From DUPH01 sp035449085 (GTDB taxonomy: Bacteria > Verrucomicrobiota > Kiritimatiellia > RFP12 > UBA1067), in assembly GCA_035449085.1 (NCBI GenBank), contig DAOTKE010000022.1:1-30333 (forward strand): a DNA stretch of 30,333 nt, read 5' to 3'. The position numbers and the translations under genes were made by a program. This document shows positions 10,326-18,207 of this stretch, piece by piece. Each line of letters begins with the position of its first letter. Position 1 is the first letter of the stretch. A model generated the notes under the pieces. The model searched no databases. It worked only from the letters and a program-made list of their open reading frames with translations, and was not told where the DNA came from.

Positions 10326-12347
10326 ATGCAACAAAGAGCGTATATGAAGAAAATGATCGTGACGGCCGTGTCGGTCATGACGGCATTTATGATGCAAGCC
10401 GCACCGCAACAGGCGGGCTATCCGTTTGACGGACGAACCGGCTTTAAAGTGAGTGGCGTGCAAAATGTCCTGAAAGCGGATGGGTTTTCGGTGGCCGCAT
10501 GGGTCAAGATTGAAGATGCCTCGCGCCCGCAAATGTTTCTCACGATGGGGCGGCCGAACGAAGACTTTTCGTTCTATCTCTACAACGGCGCGGTCCGGAT
10601 GCTGGTCGAAGATGAACCTGGTAAATATGGATTCGCAACGGCCAAGCCGCCGCAGCCGGGGGGCTGGAGCCATTATCTTGGAACCTATGACGGCAAGACG
10701 GCCAAAATCTATCGCAATGGCGTGCTGGAGGGGCAACAGACGGTCCCGCTGAAACGGCCCTCGTTCGTGAATCCGCTGACCGTTGGTGTGATCGACGGCG
10801 AAGATGAACGCATCCTCCAAGGGAACATGACCGATATCCGCATCTGGAATCGCGTTCTAGGTGCGGACGAGGCGCGGTATCTCGCTGGCGATGAGACGTG
10901 GCAGGGACGGTCGCGTGAACTGATCGCTCACTGGCAAACTCATCCGACCGATACAACGATCGCCAATCGCGTGAAAGGCGGGCCAGAACTGGTCAAATTT
11001 CAACCTGTGCTAGCCGTCCTGCTCAATCGCAAGCTGCCTGGCTTCCGGGGTATCTGGTACTTCAATCAGCCGTCAAAGGACGAGTACGTCTACAAGTACA
11101 GTGGCGGACTTGGGACTTACTGCGCGAAGCACATCCCGATGGCTTGGTATGCGCCTGCGGTCAACAAGACTTTCTTCTGCTACGGCGGTACGGATGAGAC
11201 GAACAGCACGTTGCTGCACATGGTTTCGTATTACGATCACAAAACGGGGCTTGTCGCGCAACCGACCTGTCTGTTGAACAAGAGAACCACCGATGCACAT
11301 GACAACCCGGTGATCAATTTGGACGACAAGGGATACATCTGGATTTTCTCCAGCAGTCACGGACGCGGGCGTCCCTCATACATTTCGCGTAGCGTCAAGC
11401 CCTACGACATCGAGGCGTTTCAGCTCATGTGGAGCGGGAACTTCTCCTATCCCCAACCTTTCTACTATCCTGGCAAAGGCTTTCTCTTTGTCCACACGTG
11501 GTACGTGCAGGGCCGCGGCAATTACTACATGACCAGCAATCCGGATGGGGCCGAGTGGAGCGAGCGCAAGCAGACCGCCTACTTTGAGGACGGGCACTAT
11601 CAGATCAGTTGGCAATGGAAGGACAAGAAGACCGGCATCGCCTTCAATCAACATCCCAAGGGGAAAGGGCTGAACTGGCGCACAAACATTTACTACATGG
11701 AGAGCGATGATTTCGGGGCCACCTGGAAAACCGCCGATGGCCGCGTGTTGGACACGCCGCTGACCGACAAAGTCAATCCAGCCCTTGTGCGGGAGTACGA
11801 GAGCAAGGGACGCAACGTCTACATCAAGGATGTGCAGTTCGATTCCAAAGGGAACCCGATCATTCTTTTCGTGTTGAGCAAAGGCTATCAATCTGGCCCG
11901 GCCAATGGCCCGCGTGAGTGGCGTATTGTGCGTTGGACCGGTGCCGAATGGCAGGAGCGTTTCACCGGTATCGTGTCGGGGAACAATTACGATACCGGCC
12001 CGGTGTACGTCGAGAGCGACACCACGTGGCGCATCATCGGCCCGACCGAGCTGGGTCCGCAGCCGTACAATCCCGGCGGGGAGATTGCGATGTGGTTGAC
12101 CGAGGACGCGGGCGCCACATGGCGCAAGGCCAGGCAGATGACGGCGGGCAGCGAGATGAACCACACCTACGTGCGCCGTCCGGTCAACGCACACCCCGAT
12201 TTCTACGGCTTCTGGGCGGACGGCCACGGGCGCAAGCCGTCCTCGTCGAGCCTTTACTTCTGCAACCAGAAAGGCGATGTTTTCCGTCTGCCCGTCGTGA
12301 TGGACGGCGACTTCGCGCTGCCGCAGAGGGTGCCGGCCAAGGAGTAA
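10326..12347 (+). CDS. Secreted LamG + BNR_4-type beta-propeller protein (copy 2)
   Basis: The 673-residue product has a signal peptide (KKMIVTAVSVMTAFMMQAAP). A LamG-like domain (about residues 30-190: FDGRTGFKV, GFSVAAWVK, TDIRIWNRVLG) precedes a BNR-type propeller from F240 (FRGIWYFNQPS) to the end, with SSSHGRG, DDFGATW and AEDAGATW-type Asp-box-like turns. It is a clear paralogue of the 5887 gene: the propeller halves share long identical blocks, while the LamG halves differ more. The start at 10326 is preceded by GGGGGA (10314-10319) at good spacing. An ATG at 10344 would also leave an intact signal peptide. It begins 13 bases after the 8042 gene, in the same operon. The role is the same as for copy 1, namely glycan binding or cleavage of unknown specificity. 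Confidence 0.88.
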   Translation: MQQRAYMKKMIVTAVSVMTAFMMQAAPQQAGYPFDGRTGFKVSGVQNVLKADGFSVAAWVKIEDASRPQMFLTMGRPNEDFSFYLYNGAVRMLVEDEPGKYGFATAKPPQPGGWSHYLGTYDGKTAKIYRNGVLEGQQTVPLKRPSFVNPLTVGVIDGEDERILQGNMTDIRIWNRVLGADEARYLAGDETWQGRSRELIAHWQTHPTDTTIANRVKGGPELVKFQPVLAVLLNRKLPGFRGIWYFNQPSKDEYVYKYSGGLGTYCAKHIPMAWYAPAVNKTFFCYGGTDETNSTLLHMVSYYDHKTGLVAQPTCLLNKRTTDAHDNPVINLDDKGYIWIFSSSHGRGRPSYISRSVKPYDIEAFQLMWSGNFSYPQPFYYPGKGFLFVHTWYVQGRGNYYMTSNPDGAEWSERKQTAYFEDGHYQISWQWKDKKTGIAFNQHPKGKGLNWRTNIYYMESDDFGATWKTADGRVLDTPLTDKVNPALVREYESKGRNVYIKDVQFDSKGNPIILFVLSKGYQSGPANGPREWRIVRWTGAEWQERFTGIVSGNNYDTGPVYVESDTTWRIIGPTELGPQPYNPGGEIAMWLTEDAGATWRKARQMTAGSEMNHTYVRRPVNAHPDFYGFWADGHGRKPSSSSLYFCNQKGDVFRLPVVMDGDFALPQRVPAKE

Positions 12348-12391
12348 CCCCACCGTCGAAAGAGGCGTGCCCGCCGTGCGGCTGCGCCGCG

Positions 12392-12414
12392 AACTTTCAA
12401 CTCTCAACTCTCAA
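12392..12414 (+). repeat. Heptamer direct repeat in the leader of the 12457 gene
   Basis: Three tandem 7-mers (AACTTTC, AACTCTC, AACTCTC) plus AA lie in the 109-base gap between the second BNR gene and the glycosidase gene. They are preceded by a small hairpin (GCGGC-TGC-GCCGC, 12378-12390). The function is unknown; the position suggests an intergenic repeat family or a leader element rather than coding sequence. Confidence 0.6.
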
Positions 12415-12456
12415 GGTATGGACGATACGATGACGACCCACTCCAACCGAGGATTC

Positions 12457-15114
12457 ATGATGTCGGCCGTGCGCGTGCTGATCGGCGCGGCGTTCTGTCT
12501 GGGATGGCCGCGGCCCGCAAACGCCAGGGAGACGGTGTTCCGCGTGGATTTCGGCCAGGCGGGGAAGCCCTGCCCGTATGAGAAGGTCGGGCGTTTCCAC
12601 GGCGCACTGCCGCCGAGGGTGCGTGAAAATTTCGCCGCGTGGAACGCTTCCGTGGCGCACGCGGAGCGGCTCACGGAGAACGGGCGCGCGTTTCTTCGGA
12701 TCCATGCGGAGAAAGTCGATGCGGCCGTGCAGTTCTCGATCGACGGCGGCGAGATCGCGCTGCCGGGCGTGTTCGAGCTGGTTGTGACAGCCCGGCCGCA
12801 GGCCGCTCCCCTCCAATTCAACCTGCGGCAGGTGGGTGCGCCTTATCACGGTTTCGGCGAAGCCGAGTTCCCGGTCGCCGGCGCATGGAAGGAACGCCGC
12901 TTCATCATTCAGACACGGGAACGCTGCGCGTCAAACGTGGCGATCTTCTTCTGCACGGGCGGCGGCGTCACGGACATCGCCTCAGTGGAGCTGGCACGCC
13001 TCGGCAACGAGGAACTCGCGGCCACCGTGCCGCGCCCGGACGCCTCCGTGAAGAACTTCTTCCGCAACAGCCGCTTCCCTCTGGGGCTGCCCTGCGGCTG
13101 GAACATGGACCGCGACAGCCGCACCGCCACCTGCGGGGCGGACGCCGCGCATCCCGGCGAAGGGGGCCTCCCTTCGCTCGCAATCAAATCCGCACAGGGC
13201 TTCGCGCTGTATTCCGAGCCCTTCCAAACCAATCAGCCGGACAAGCCCCATACGATCACGTTCATGTATCAGAGCGACGGAGCGTGCCGCGTGGAAGTGA
13301 TGGACGAAGGTCGTTCTCTGGCCGGCAAGGCGCTGGTGCCTTCGAACGGCTGGCAGACGGCCACGCTCAACTTTGTGCCGCCCGGCGAGGCGCTCTGTTT
13401 CTGCCTGCGCTTCACGGGCAGCGGAACCTTCCGGCTGGATGCCTTGCGCGCGTTCGCCGATTCGACGGCCGCCGACTTGGCGGACCGCGCGTGCGAGGTC
13501 GCGCTCGCGCCGGGCCGCTCCGAGATCGCCGAGACGCGCATCCAGTTCGCGGACGAATGCGCCGAGGTGCGCTTCTGCGTGACGGGCGAGGCAGGCGGTG
13601 CGGTGCTGAAAAGCCGCGTGGCGGATCTTTACGGAACGAGCGTGCCGCTGGCGGATCTCCGCGTACCGGACGGGGCGAAGCGTTTTGACGGCGCGCTGCG
13701 GTTCGACGTCGTTCCCGCCAGGCCGCTCGGCCAGTTCCGGATCGAGGCGTGGGTGGAACGCGACGGCAGGCGCATCTCGCCCTATAACGAGATCGTGATG
13801 ACGCGGCTGGAGCGTCCTGTTTTCTGGGATCAGGACGCGCCGGACTCCCCCTTCGGCTGCCACTTCCTCGCCTCTGAGCCGACCCTCCGCATGATGAAGG
13901 CCTGCGGCATCAACTGGGCTCGCCTGCACGACGCTGGCACCGAGTACTGCGGCTGGTGGAATCTTGAACGGGAAAAGGGACAGTGGACATTCATGGACGA
14001 GGATATTCAGCGTTACCGCAAAAACCGGATCAAGATTTTCGCGCAGTTGGGAACCGCGCCGGCGTGGGCCTCGCACTACGGCGACTTGGGCTGCACGTAC
14101 ATGGGGTATTTCGAGAAATTCCTGCGCCCGAAGAATAACGAAGACTTCAACGCCTATGTGAAAACGTTCGTCACGCGCTACAAAGGGGTGATCGACGAAT
14201 ATTTCGTCTGGAACGAGCCCTGGGGCAGGTGGTGGGAATCAGGGCAGGACGCAAAGTTCTTCGGCAAGGATAACGCGAAGCGCGATTTCGCTGAGCTTTG
14301 CCGCGGTGCCTACCGGGCCGTGAAGGCGGTGGACCCTTCCATCAAGGTCGCGGGGTTCAATACCTATGGAGGTGGGGGCGGTCGGCTGTGGACGGCGGGC
14401 GTGCTGGCCGCCGGGGGCATGGAGGCGTGCGACATCATCGACTTCCACCTCTATACCAAGAACGCGACGTGCCTCGCGGACGATAGCGTGGCGCAGGCCT
14501 ATCGGGATGCGGTCGGCGAAATCTTCGACAAGGTCCCGAACGCGGGCGGCAAGCCGATCTACATGAGCGAGGGGCAGGGCGGCAGCACAGGCTCCGCCGG
14601 AGGCGGGCAGCGTATGACCGGCCTGTATAAACACGCCATCACCTGGCAACAGGAAGAGGATACGGTCGGTTTGGCGGAGAAGAACTGCCGCTACACGGTC
14701 AGCCTCCTGGCGCAGAAGGTGGCCAAGGTCTTTCTCTACACGGCGCATGGCTACTCCTCCCTCGCCCGCGCGCCGAGCTTCATGGTACTGCTGGGCGCGG
14801 ACGGCTATCCGCATCCGGGCCTGGCCGCCTACGCCCACCTCACGCGCTCGCTGGAAGGCAAGCCGTTCGTGCGCAAAGTCGCGCTGGGCGAGAACCGTTT
14901 CGCCTATCTCTTCGCAGGGCGCGGCGGAAGCTGCGCGGTGCTGTGCGGCGGACGCGAGGCCAAGTTGCCGTTCATCCAGGACCCCGCCATCCGCTGGACT
15001 GATCTCTTCGGCAATCCGCTGGCCGATCCCGCCACGCTGCCCGGCACGATGCGCTACGCGGCGAGCGCCCTGCCGCCCGATGAACTTGCGAAGCACCTGA
15101 CGAGTCCGCAGTGA
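12457..15114 (+). CDS. Secreted glycoside hydrolase, clan GH-A-like (GH39/GH5-like TIM barrel)
   Basis: The product has 885 residues from ATG 12457. I chose this start (or ATG 12460) because CGAGGA at 12448-12453 is correctly spaced and MMSAVRVLIGAAFCLGWPRPANA is then a normal signal peptide. The frame is open upstream to 12367, but the extra residues look non-coding. Residues about 30-450 are beta-rich, probably carbohydrate-binding sandwiches. Residues about 455-790 form a TIM barrel: FGCHFLASEPTLRMMKACGI, then WNEPW with E587 as likely acid/base, and YMSEGQGG with E705 as likely nucleophile. The Asn-Glu-Pro motif and the 118-residue spacing are typical of clan GH-A retaining enzymes. A beta-type C-terminal region follows. 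Specificity (xylosidase-, mannanase- or fucosidase-like) cannot be read. It is the last gene of the glycan operon, after a 109-base gap. By eye it is more GC-rich than the four genes before it. Confidence 0.85.
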   Translation: MMSAVRVLIGAAFCLGWPRPANARETVFRVDFGQAGKPCPYEKVGRFHGALPPRVRENFAAWNASVAHAERLTENGRAFLRIHAEKVDAAVQFSIDGGEIALPGVFELVVTARPQAAPLQFNLRQVGAPYHGFGEAEFPVAGAWKERRFIIQTRERCASNVAIFFCTGGGVTDIASVELARLGNEELAATVPRPDASVKNFFRNSRFPLGLPCGWNMDRDSRTATCGADAAHPGEGGLPSLAIKSAQGFALYSEPFQTNQPDKPHTITFMYQSDGACRVEVMDEGRSLAGKALVPSNGWQTATLNFVPPGEALCFCLRFTGSGTFRLDALRAFADSTAADLADRACEVALAPGRSEIAETRIQFADECAEVRFCVTGEAGGAVLKSRVADLYGTSVPLADLRVPDGAKRFDGALRFDVVPARPLGQFRIEAWVERDGRRISPYNEIVMTRLERPVFWDQDAPDSPFGCHFLASEPTLRMMKACGINWARLHDAGTEYCGWWNLEREKGQWTFMDEDIQRYRKNRIKIFAQLGTAPAWASHYGDLGCTYMGYFEKFLRPKNNEDFNAYVKTFVTRYKGVIDEYFVWNEPWGRWWESGQDAKFFGKDNAKRDFAELCRGAYRAVKAVDPSIKVAGFNTYGGGGGRLWTAGVLAAGGMEACDIIDFHLYTKNATCLADDSVAQAYRDAVGEIFDKVPNAGGKPIYMSEGQGGSTGSAGGGQRMTGLYKHAITWQQEEDTVGLAEKNCRYTVSLLAQKVAKVFLYTAHGYSSLARAPSFMVLLGADGYPHPGLAAYAHLTRSLEGKPFVRKVALGENRFAYLFAGRGGSCAVLCGGREAKLPFIQDPAIRWTDLFGNPLADPATLPGTMRYAASALPPDELAKHLTSPQ

Positions 15115-15126
15115 CGCTATCCCCAG

Positions 15127-15147
15127 GTAAGCGGCTTAACTTTGACC
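15127..15147 (+). repeat. IS66 left terminal inverted repeat
   Basis: The sequence begins GTAAGCGGCTTAAC and ends TTTGACC. Its reverse complement recurs at 15894-15914 with one mismatch. Confidence 0.85.
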
Positions 15148-15185
15148 TCCTAGCCGCCTTTTGATGGCCGTGCTACAACGCGGGC

Positions 15186-15344
15186 ATGAACACACAAATC
15201 GTGAAGGCGGAGAAGACGGGGCGCAAGCGGTATGCGGAGCGCGAGCGCCGGAAACTGCTGCGGAAAGACGGCAGGAGCGGGATGACGCAGGCGGCGTTCT
15301 GCCGCGCCAACGGCGTCAATGCGGTGACGCTTTCGTTGGGGCCA
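15186..15344 (+). pseudogene. tnpA: IS66 TnpA (orf1-like) N-terminal fragment
   Basis: The frame beginning MNTQIVKAEKTGRKRY contains RSGMTQAAFCRANGVNAVTLS, the helix-turn-helix region of IS66 TnpA accessory proteins (typically SG.S..AFCRE.G.S...Y.WR). After about 53 residues the match stops at the hexamer repeat tract, where a WR.-type continuation is expected. The small protein is therefore truncated and joined to unrelated sequence. It lies just inside the left IS66 terminus in the expected orientation. Confidence 0.65.
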
Positions 15345-15374
15345 TCGAAATCGGGATCGCTATCGCTATCGAAG
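15345..15374 (+). repeat. Hexamer tract, TCGNNN x5
   Basis: Five tandem hexamers: TCGAAA, TCGGGA, TCGCTA, TCGCTA, TCGAAG. It marks the point where similarity to TnpA ends. The related tract at 15624-15653 is in the opposite orientation. Confidence 0.75.
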
Positions 15375-15623
15375 GAACACCGAATGGCACTCTGACACGA
15401 GAGATTGGATGTCCTCCGGCTGGCGATCGGCGACGCCGCGTGGGTCTACGAGATCGCTGCGCGGCTGGAGGGCGTCCATCGTGCGCACGGGACCCATGGC
15501 GCTGGACGAAGCCGAAAGCCAGGAACGAAAGAATGAACTGGACCGCATGGCGGCGATGCTGAGTCGGCTGGGCGGAAGAGGATACCCAGTGCGAGCAGAA
15601 ACATCGGCCTGCGGCGGAAACCC

Positions 15624-15653
15624 AATCGATCCCGATCCCGATAGCGATAGCAA
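15624..15653 (-). repeat. Hexamer tract in inverse orientation, TCGNNN-like x5
   Basis: On the - strand this reads TTGCTA, TCGCTA, TCGGGA, TCGGGA, TCGATT, the same hexamer vocabulary as 15345-15374. The two tracts bracket about 249 bases with no recognisable gene. Confidence 0.75.
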
Positions 15654-15730
15654 TTTGGATGAAGACAAGCCCCGACAACGCGGTGGAGGCGACGGGATGC
15701 CGCCGCCTCACCGCTGACGTTAGCCCGAGA

Positions 15731-15875
15731 GAGAATGACGGCGCCAACGGGGAGGTGGAGATCGACAACAGCCTCGTCGAGAACACGATCCGGCCCAGCG
15801 CGATCGGAAAGAAAGAACGGGCGGTTCTTCGGCTCCGAGAGCGGCGGCTGGCAGAACGCCGTGATGTATCGTTTA
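15731..15875 (+). pseudogene. tnpC: IS66 transposase (TnpC) C-terminal fragment, frameshifted
   Basis: NGEVEIDNSLVENTIRPSAIG is the conserved C-terminal signature of IS66 transposases (G...IDNN..EN.IRP.A.GRKN). The normal continuation FFGSESGGWQNAVMY appears one frame over, from about 15828, so a single-base insertion has broken the frame. The rest of the transposase, including its DDE core, is absent. The fragment sits just inside the right IS66 terminus, as expected. Confidence 0.85.
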
Positions 15876-15893
15876 ACGCGTCGCCGTCAAGAC

Positions 15894-15914
15894 GGTCAAA
15901 GTTCAGCCGCTTAC
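15894..15914 (+). repeat. IS66 right terminal inverted repeat
   Basis: The sequence begins GGTCAAAG and ends GCCGCTTAC. It is the reverse complement of 15127-15147 with one mismatch. Confidence 0.85.
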
Positions 15915-16013
15915 GATCAGTCTGTTCCAGTCGGTGAACGGCTGGATGCCGGTCACGCTCGGGAACGTCGTGGGGGCTTTGCTGTTAAAGAGAGCGAAAC
16001 GAGAATGGGTTAG
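15915..16013 (+). pseudogene. Possible formate/nitrite transporter C-terminal remnant
   Basis: Directly outside the right IS66 end the frame reads ISLFQSVNGWMPVTLGN followed by VVGALLLKRAKREW. The MPVTLGNVVGA part resembles the last membrane helix of FocA/NirC-family channels (usually ..IPVTLGNIVGG..). This would fit an IS66 insertion into such a gene whose 5' part was later lost. Only about 30 residues are involved, so chance similarity is possible. Confidence 0.35.
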
Positions 16014-16020
16014 AAAAGCA

Positions 16021-16047
16021 AAAAACCCCATCATTGCCGGGGTTTTT
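16021..16047 (-). terminator. Rho-independent terminator of the tRNA-Val gene
   Basis: A 9-bp stem (AAAAACCCC / GGGGTTTTT on the + strand) with a 9-base loop ends in a T run on the - strand. It starts 22 bases after the tRNA 3' end. Confidence 0.9.
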
Positions 16048-16069
16048 GATGATTTTGGCCTGTTTTGAA

Positions 16070-16146
16070 TGGTGGGCGCTACAGGATTCGAACCTGTGAC
16101 TTCTACCGTGTGAAAGTAGCGCTCTAACCAACTGAGCTAAGCGCCC
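16070..16146 (-). tRNA. tRNA-Val (anticodon CAC)
   Basis: The - strand folds as a full cloverleaf. It has a perfect 7-bp acceptor stem (GGGCGCT / AGCGCCC), a D-arm GCTC...GAGC, an anticodon stem CTACT/GGTAG with loop TTCACAC giving CAC, and a T-arm ACAGG-TTCGAAT-CCTGT. The discriminator is A and the 3' CCA is encoded (16070-16072). Total length is 77 bases including CCA. The gene stands alone between two mobile elements with its own promoter and terminator. Confidence 0.97.
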
Positions 16147-16167
16147 GCACCGTGAAAAACGAGTGAC

Positions 16168-16197
16168 CTTATACCATTGAGTGGCACGGCGTGTCAA
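16168..16197 (-). promoter_or_regulatory. Sigma70-type promoter for tRNA-Val
   Basis: On the - strand there is a perfect -35 TTGACA (16192-16197), an 18-base spacer and -10 TATAAG (16168-16173), 21 bases before the mature tRNA 5' end. This is the best promoter match in the window. Confidence 0.85.
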
Positions 16198-16226
16198 GGA
16201 TGCGCGTTAAAAAACAGGCGATCTTG

Positions 16227-16240
16227 CAGGGCATTTTCAT
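16227..16240 (+). repeat. Putative ISAs1 left inverted repeat
   Basis: CAGGGCATTTTCAT pairs imperfectly, with gaps, with the right end at 18133-18150. CAGGG termini are usual in this family. Confidence 0.45.
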
Positions 16241-18132
16241 TTAAGCGGTTATCGTGCTTTGTTTTATTGATAAAGACTTTTGGCTAAACGCGAACCGCCT
16301 TTTTTGCTTACCTATGCTTCGGCGTGGCAGAACCGCGAAGGGCGCGGTTTCTGTCCGCGTCACAGAACTGGCGGTGCAGGATGCTGGCAATCAGGAAGAT
16401 ACGCGGCAGCGAACTGGGGCGTTTCAAGAAGCTGGAGGGCGAATACCACTACATGGGCGAGACGCGCTCGGGCGGCGACACGCTGCGCCTGGTGGCCGAG
16501 GAGGATGGCGAATGGGCCGCGCTTATGGTCTGGGGTTCGGCCTGCTACCGCCTAAAGCACAGGGACGCCCATATCGGATGGACGGCCTCCCTGCGGGCTG
16601 GCCGGCAGAAGCTGGTGGTGCAGAATCGCCGTTTCACGGTGCTGGCGGGGCGTGGCGAGCGGCCGAACCTGGCCTCGCGGGTTCTTGGGCTGGCGGCGCG
16701 CGAGCTGCCGGCGCTGTGGCTGGCGAGCTTCGGGTACGAGCCGCTGATCGCGGAGACCTTCTGCGACATGGAGGCGTCCGCCGGGACGTGCTACCGCGCG
16801 GCGGGCTGGACGCCGCTGGGGATGACGAAGGGGTTCTCGCGCTCGCGCCAGACGGCGGACTACTACGTGCCCAACGGCCGCCCCAAGGCGCTCTGGGTCA
16901 AGCCGCTGCGGCAGGGCGCATGCGAGACGCTGCGCGCGACCGAACTGCCCCCTGAATGCAGGAAGGGCGCGGACAGCGACGCCTGCGGCGTCCTTCCGCT
17001 GCCGGAGCCGCTGGTTGAGTCCCTGCACGAGGCGCTCTGCCGGGTGCGCGACCCGCGCGGGAGTAACCGCAGGTTCCACATCGGCGCGATGCTGACGCTC
17101 CTGACGATGGGCGTGATGGCGGGGCACAGGGATCTCAAGCCGATCGTGCGCTACTGCGGCAAGCTCACGCAGCGGCAGCGCGTCGCGCTCGGCCTGCCGC
17201 GCTTTGACCGCAAGGGCGGCGGCAACTACCGCAAGACGCCCAGCTACAGCGCTTTCTACAACCTGCTCAAGAAACTAGATCCGGACGACTTCGCGGCCGT
17301 CATGGGCGCGTGGATCATATCCCGCGAGGGATCTCTCCCGCGCCAGCTCGCGCTGGACGGCAAGTTCATCCGGGACGTGACCGGCGTGGTCTCGCTGGCG
17401 GACGCCGAAAGCGGCGTGCCCGTGGCGATGGCCGCAGCGTCTCAGAAGGAGGGTGGGGGCAAAAGTGCGAGATGGCGGTCGCCCGACGCCTGATCCGGCA
17501 GTCGGGCCTCTCGGACGCGCTTGTCTCCGCCGACGCGCTGCACTGCCAGCAGGAGACCGTCCGCGAGATCACAATGTCCGGCGGCGAGGCGCTCGTCCAG
17601 GTCAAGGGCAACCAGAAGTCGATCCTGGCCGCTTGCGAAAGCGTCGCCGACCGCCGCGCCCCCCTTTTTGCACGGCGTCCGTGACGGAGAAAGCCCACGG
17701 GCGGACAGAGACCCGCCGCACATATGTCTACGAGCTGTCGGAACCGGCCGGCGTGGGCCTCTTCGGCGCGCTCACGCTGCTCAAGACCGACAGGGAGCGC
17801 ACCGTGCACAAGACCGGCCAGACATCCGCCGAAACGGCCTGGCACCTGTGCACCCTTGAGCCGCGCCGACGCACGGCCGGCCAGTGGGCCGCACACATAC
17901 GGGACCACTGGGGGATAGAGTCCCGCAACCACAACCGCAGGGACTCCACACTGCTGGAAGACAAGACGCGCAGCCGCGACAGGGCCATCGTCGGCAATCT
18001 CGCGGTCGCCCGTGCCGCGCTTCTCTTCTTCAACGCAAGGAGTAAAGACGGCAACCTTGGCGCCTTCACCGATGACTGCCGAGAAAGCAGGACAATGACA
18101 TTACGCATGCTTACCCGTCAAAATCCCTTCAC

Positions 18133-18150
18133 ATGGAAACGATGTCCCTG
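18133..18150 (-). repeat. Putative ISAs1 right inverted repeat
   Basis: Read on the - strand it begins CAGGGACATCG. It lies inside the transposase reading frame, just before its C-terminal end. Confidence 0.45.
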
Positions 18151-18167
18151 GCGATTGCTTTTTCTGC

Positions 18168-18195
18168 TTGACTTCTTGCCGTTAATCTGTATACG
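18168..18195 (+). promoter_or_regulatory. Possible promoter for the 18302 gene
   Basis: TTGACT (18168-18173), a 16-base spacer, then TATACG (18190-18195). It lies just right of the ISAs1 end and about 107 bases before the ATG at 18302. Downstream at 18208-18230 is the interleaved motif CTTGG...CCAAGCCTTGG, which could be an operator. Confidence 0.4.
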
Positions 18196-18207
18196 CTCTG
18201 AGCATGT

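Larger units (their letters stand above)
15127..15914 (+). mobile_element. Gutted IS66-family element with both terminal inverted repeats
   Basis: The ends are 21-base inverted repeats starting GTAAGCGG, the characteristic IS66-family terminus, that agree at 20 of 21 positions. Inside are an IS66 TnpA N-terminal fragment and an IS66 TnpC C-terminal fragment. The large middle of a normal IS66 is missing and is replaced by about 350 bases of unrecognised sequence that includes two inverted hexamer tracts. At 788 bp it is a non-autonomous deletion derivative. The 8 bases flanking each end (ATCCCCAG and GATCAGTC) do not match, so there is no target duplication and the flanks have been rearranged. 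Confidence 0.8.
16227..18150 (+). mobile_element. ISAs1-family element with a DUF4338 (DruA-like) transposase
   Basis: The limits are inferred from imperfect inverted ends: CAGGGCATTTTCAT at 16227 and, on the - strand, CAGGGACATCGTTTCCAT from 18150. The flanking GCGATCTTG (16218-16226) and GCGATTGCT (18151-18159) share GCGAT and may be a decayed target duplication. The element contains one long transposase reading frame with two frameshifts. It lies 54 bases upstream of the tRNA promoter. End positions are tentative; the transposase content is not. Confidence 0.65.

Noticed and set aside
5887..12347. Naming the two BNR proteins as sialidases
   Set aside because: The Asp-box-like turns and propeller fit several families; the Arg triad and other sialidase active-site residues were not identified.
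12367..12456. Coding start at 12367 for the glycosidase
   Set aside because: The region contains tandem heptamers and a hairpin and has no ribosome site; ATG 12457/12460 has a good site and a normal signal peptide.
15345..15653. CRISPR array
   Set aside because: The repeats are 6 bases long, contiguous and in two opposite tracts; there are no spacers of constant length and no cas genes.
16381..16930. A Druantia defence system
   Set aside because: Only the DUF4338 domain is present and it is joined to a transposase; no DruB-E or DruE helicase genes are nearby.
17440..17680. Programmed -1 frameshifting in the ISAs1 transposase
   Set aside because: Two shifts would be needed, neither site is a proper X-XXY-YYZ heptamer in frame, and ISAs1 transposases are normally single-frame. 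Single-base loss in runs explains both.
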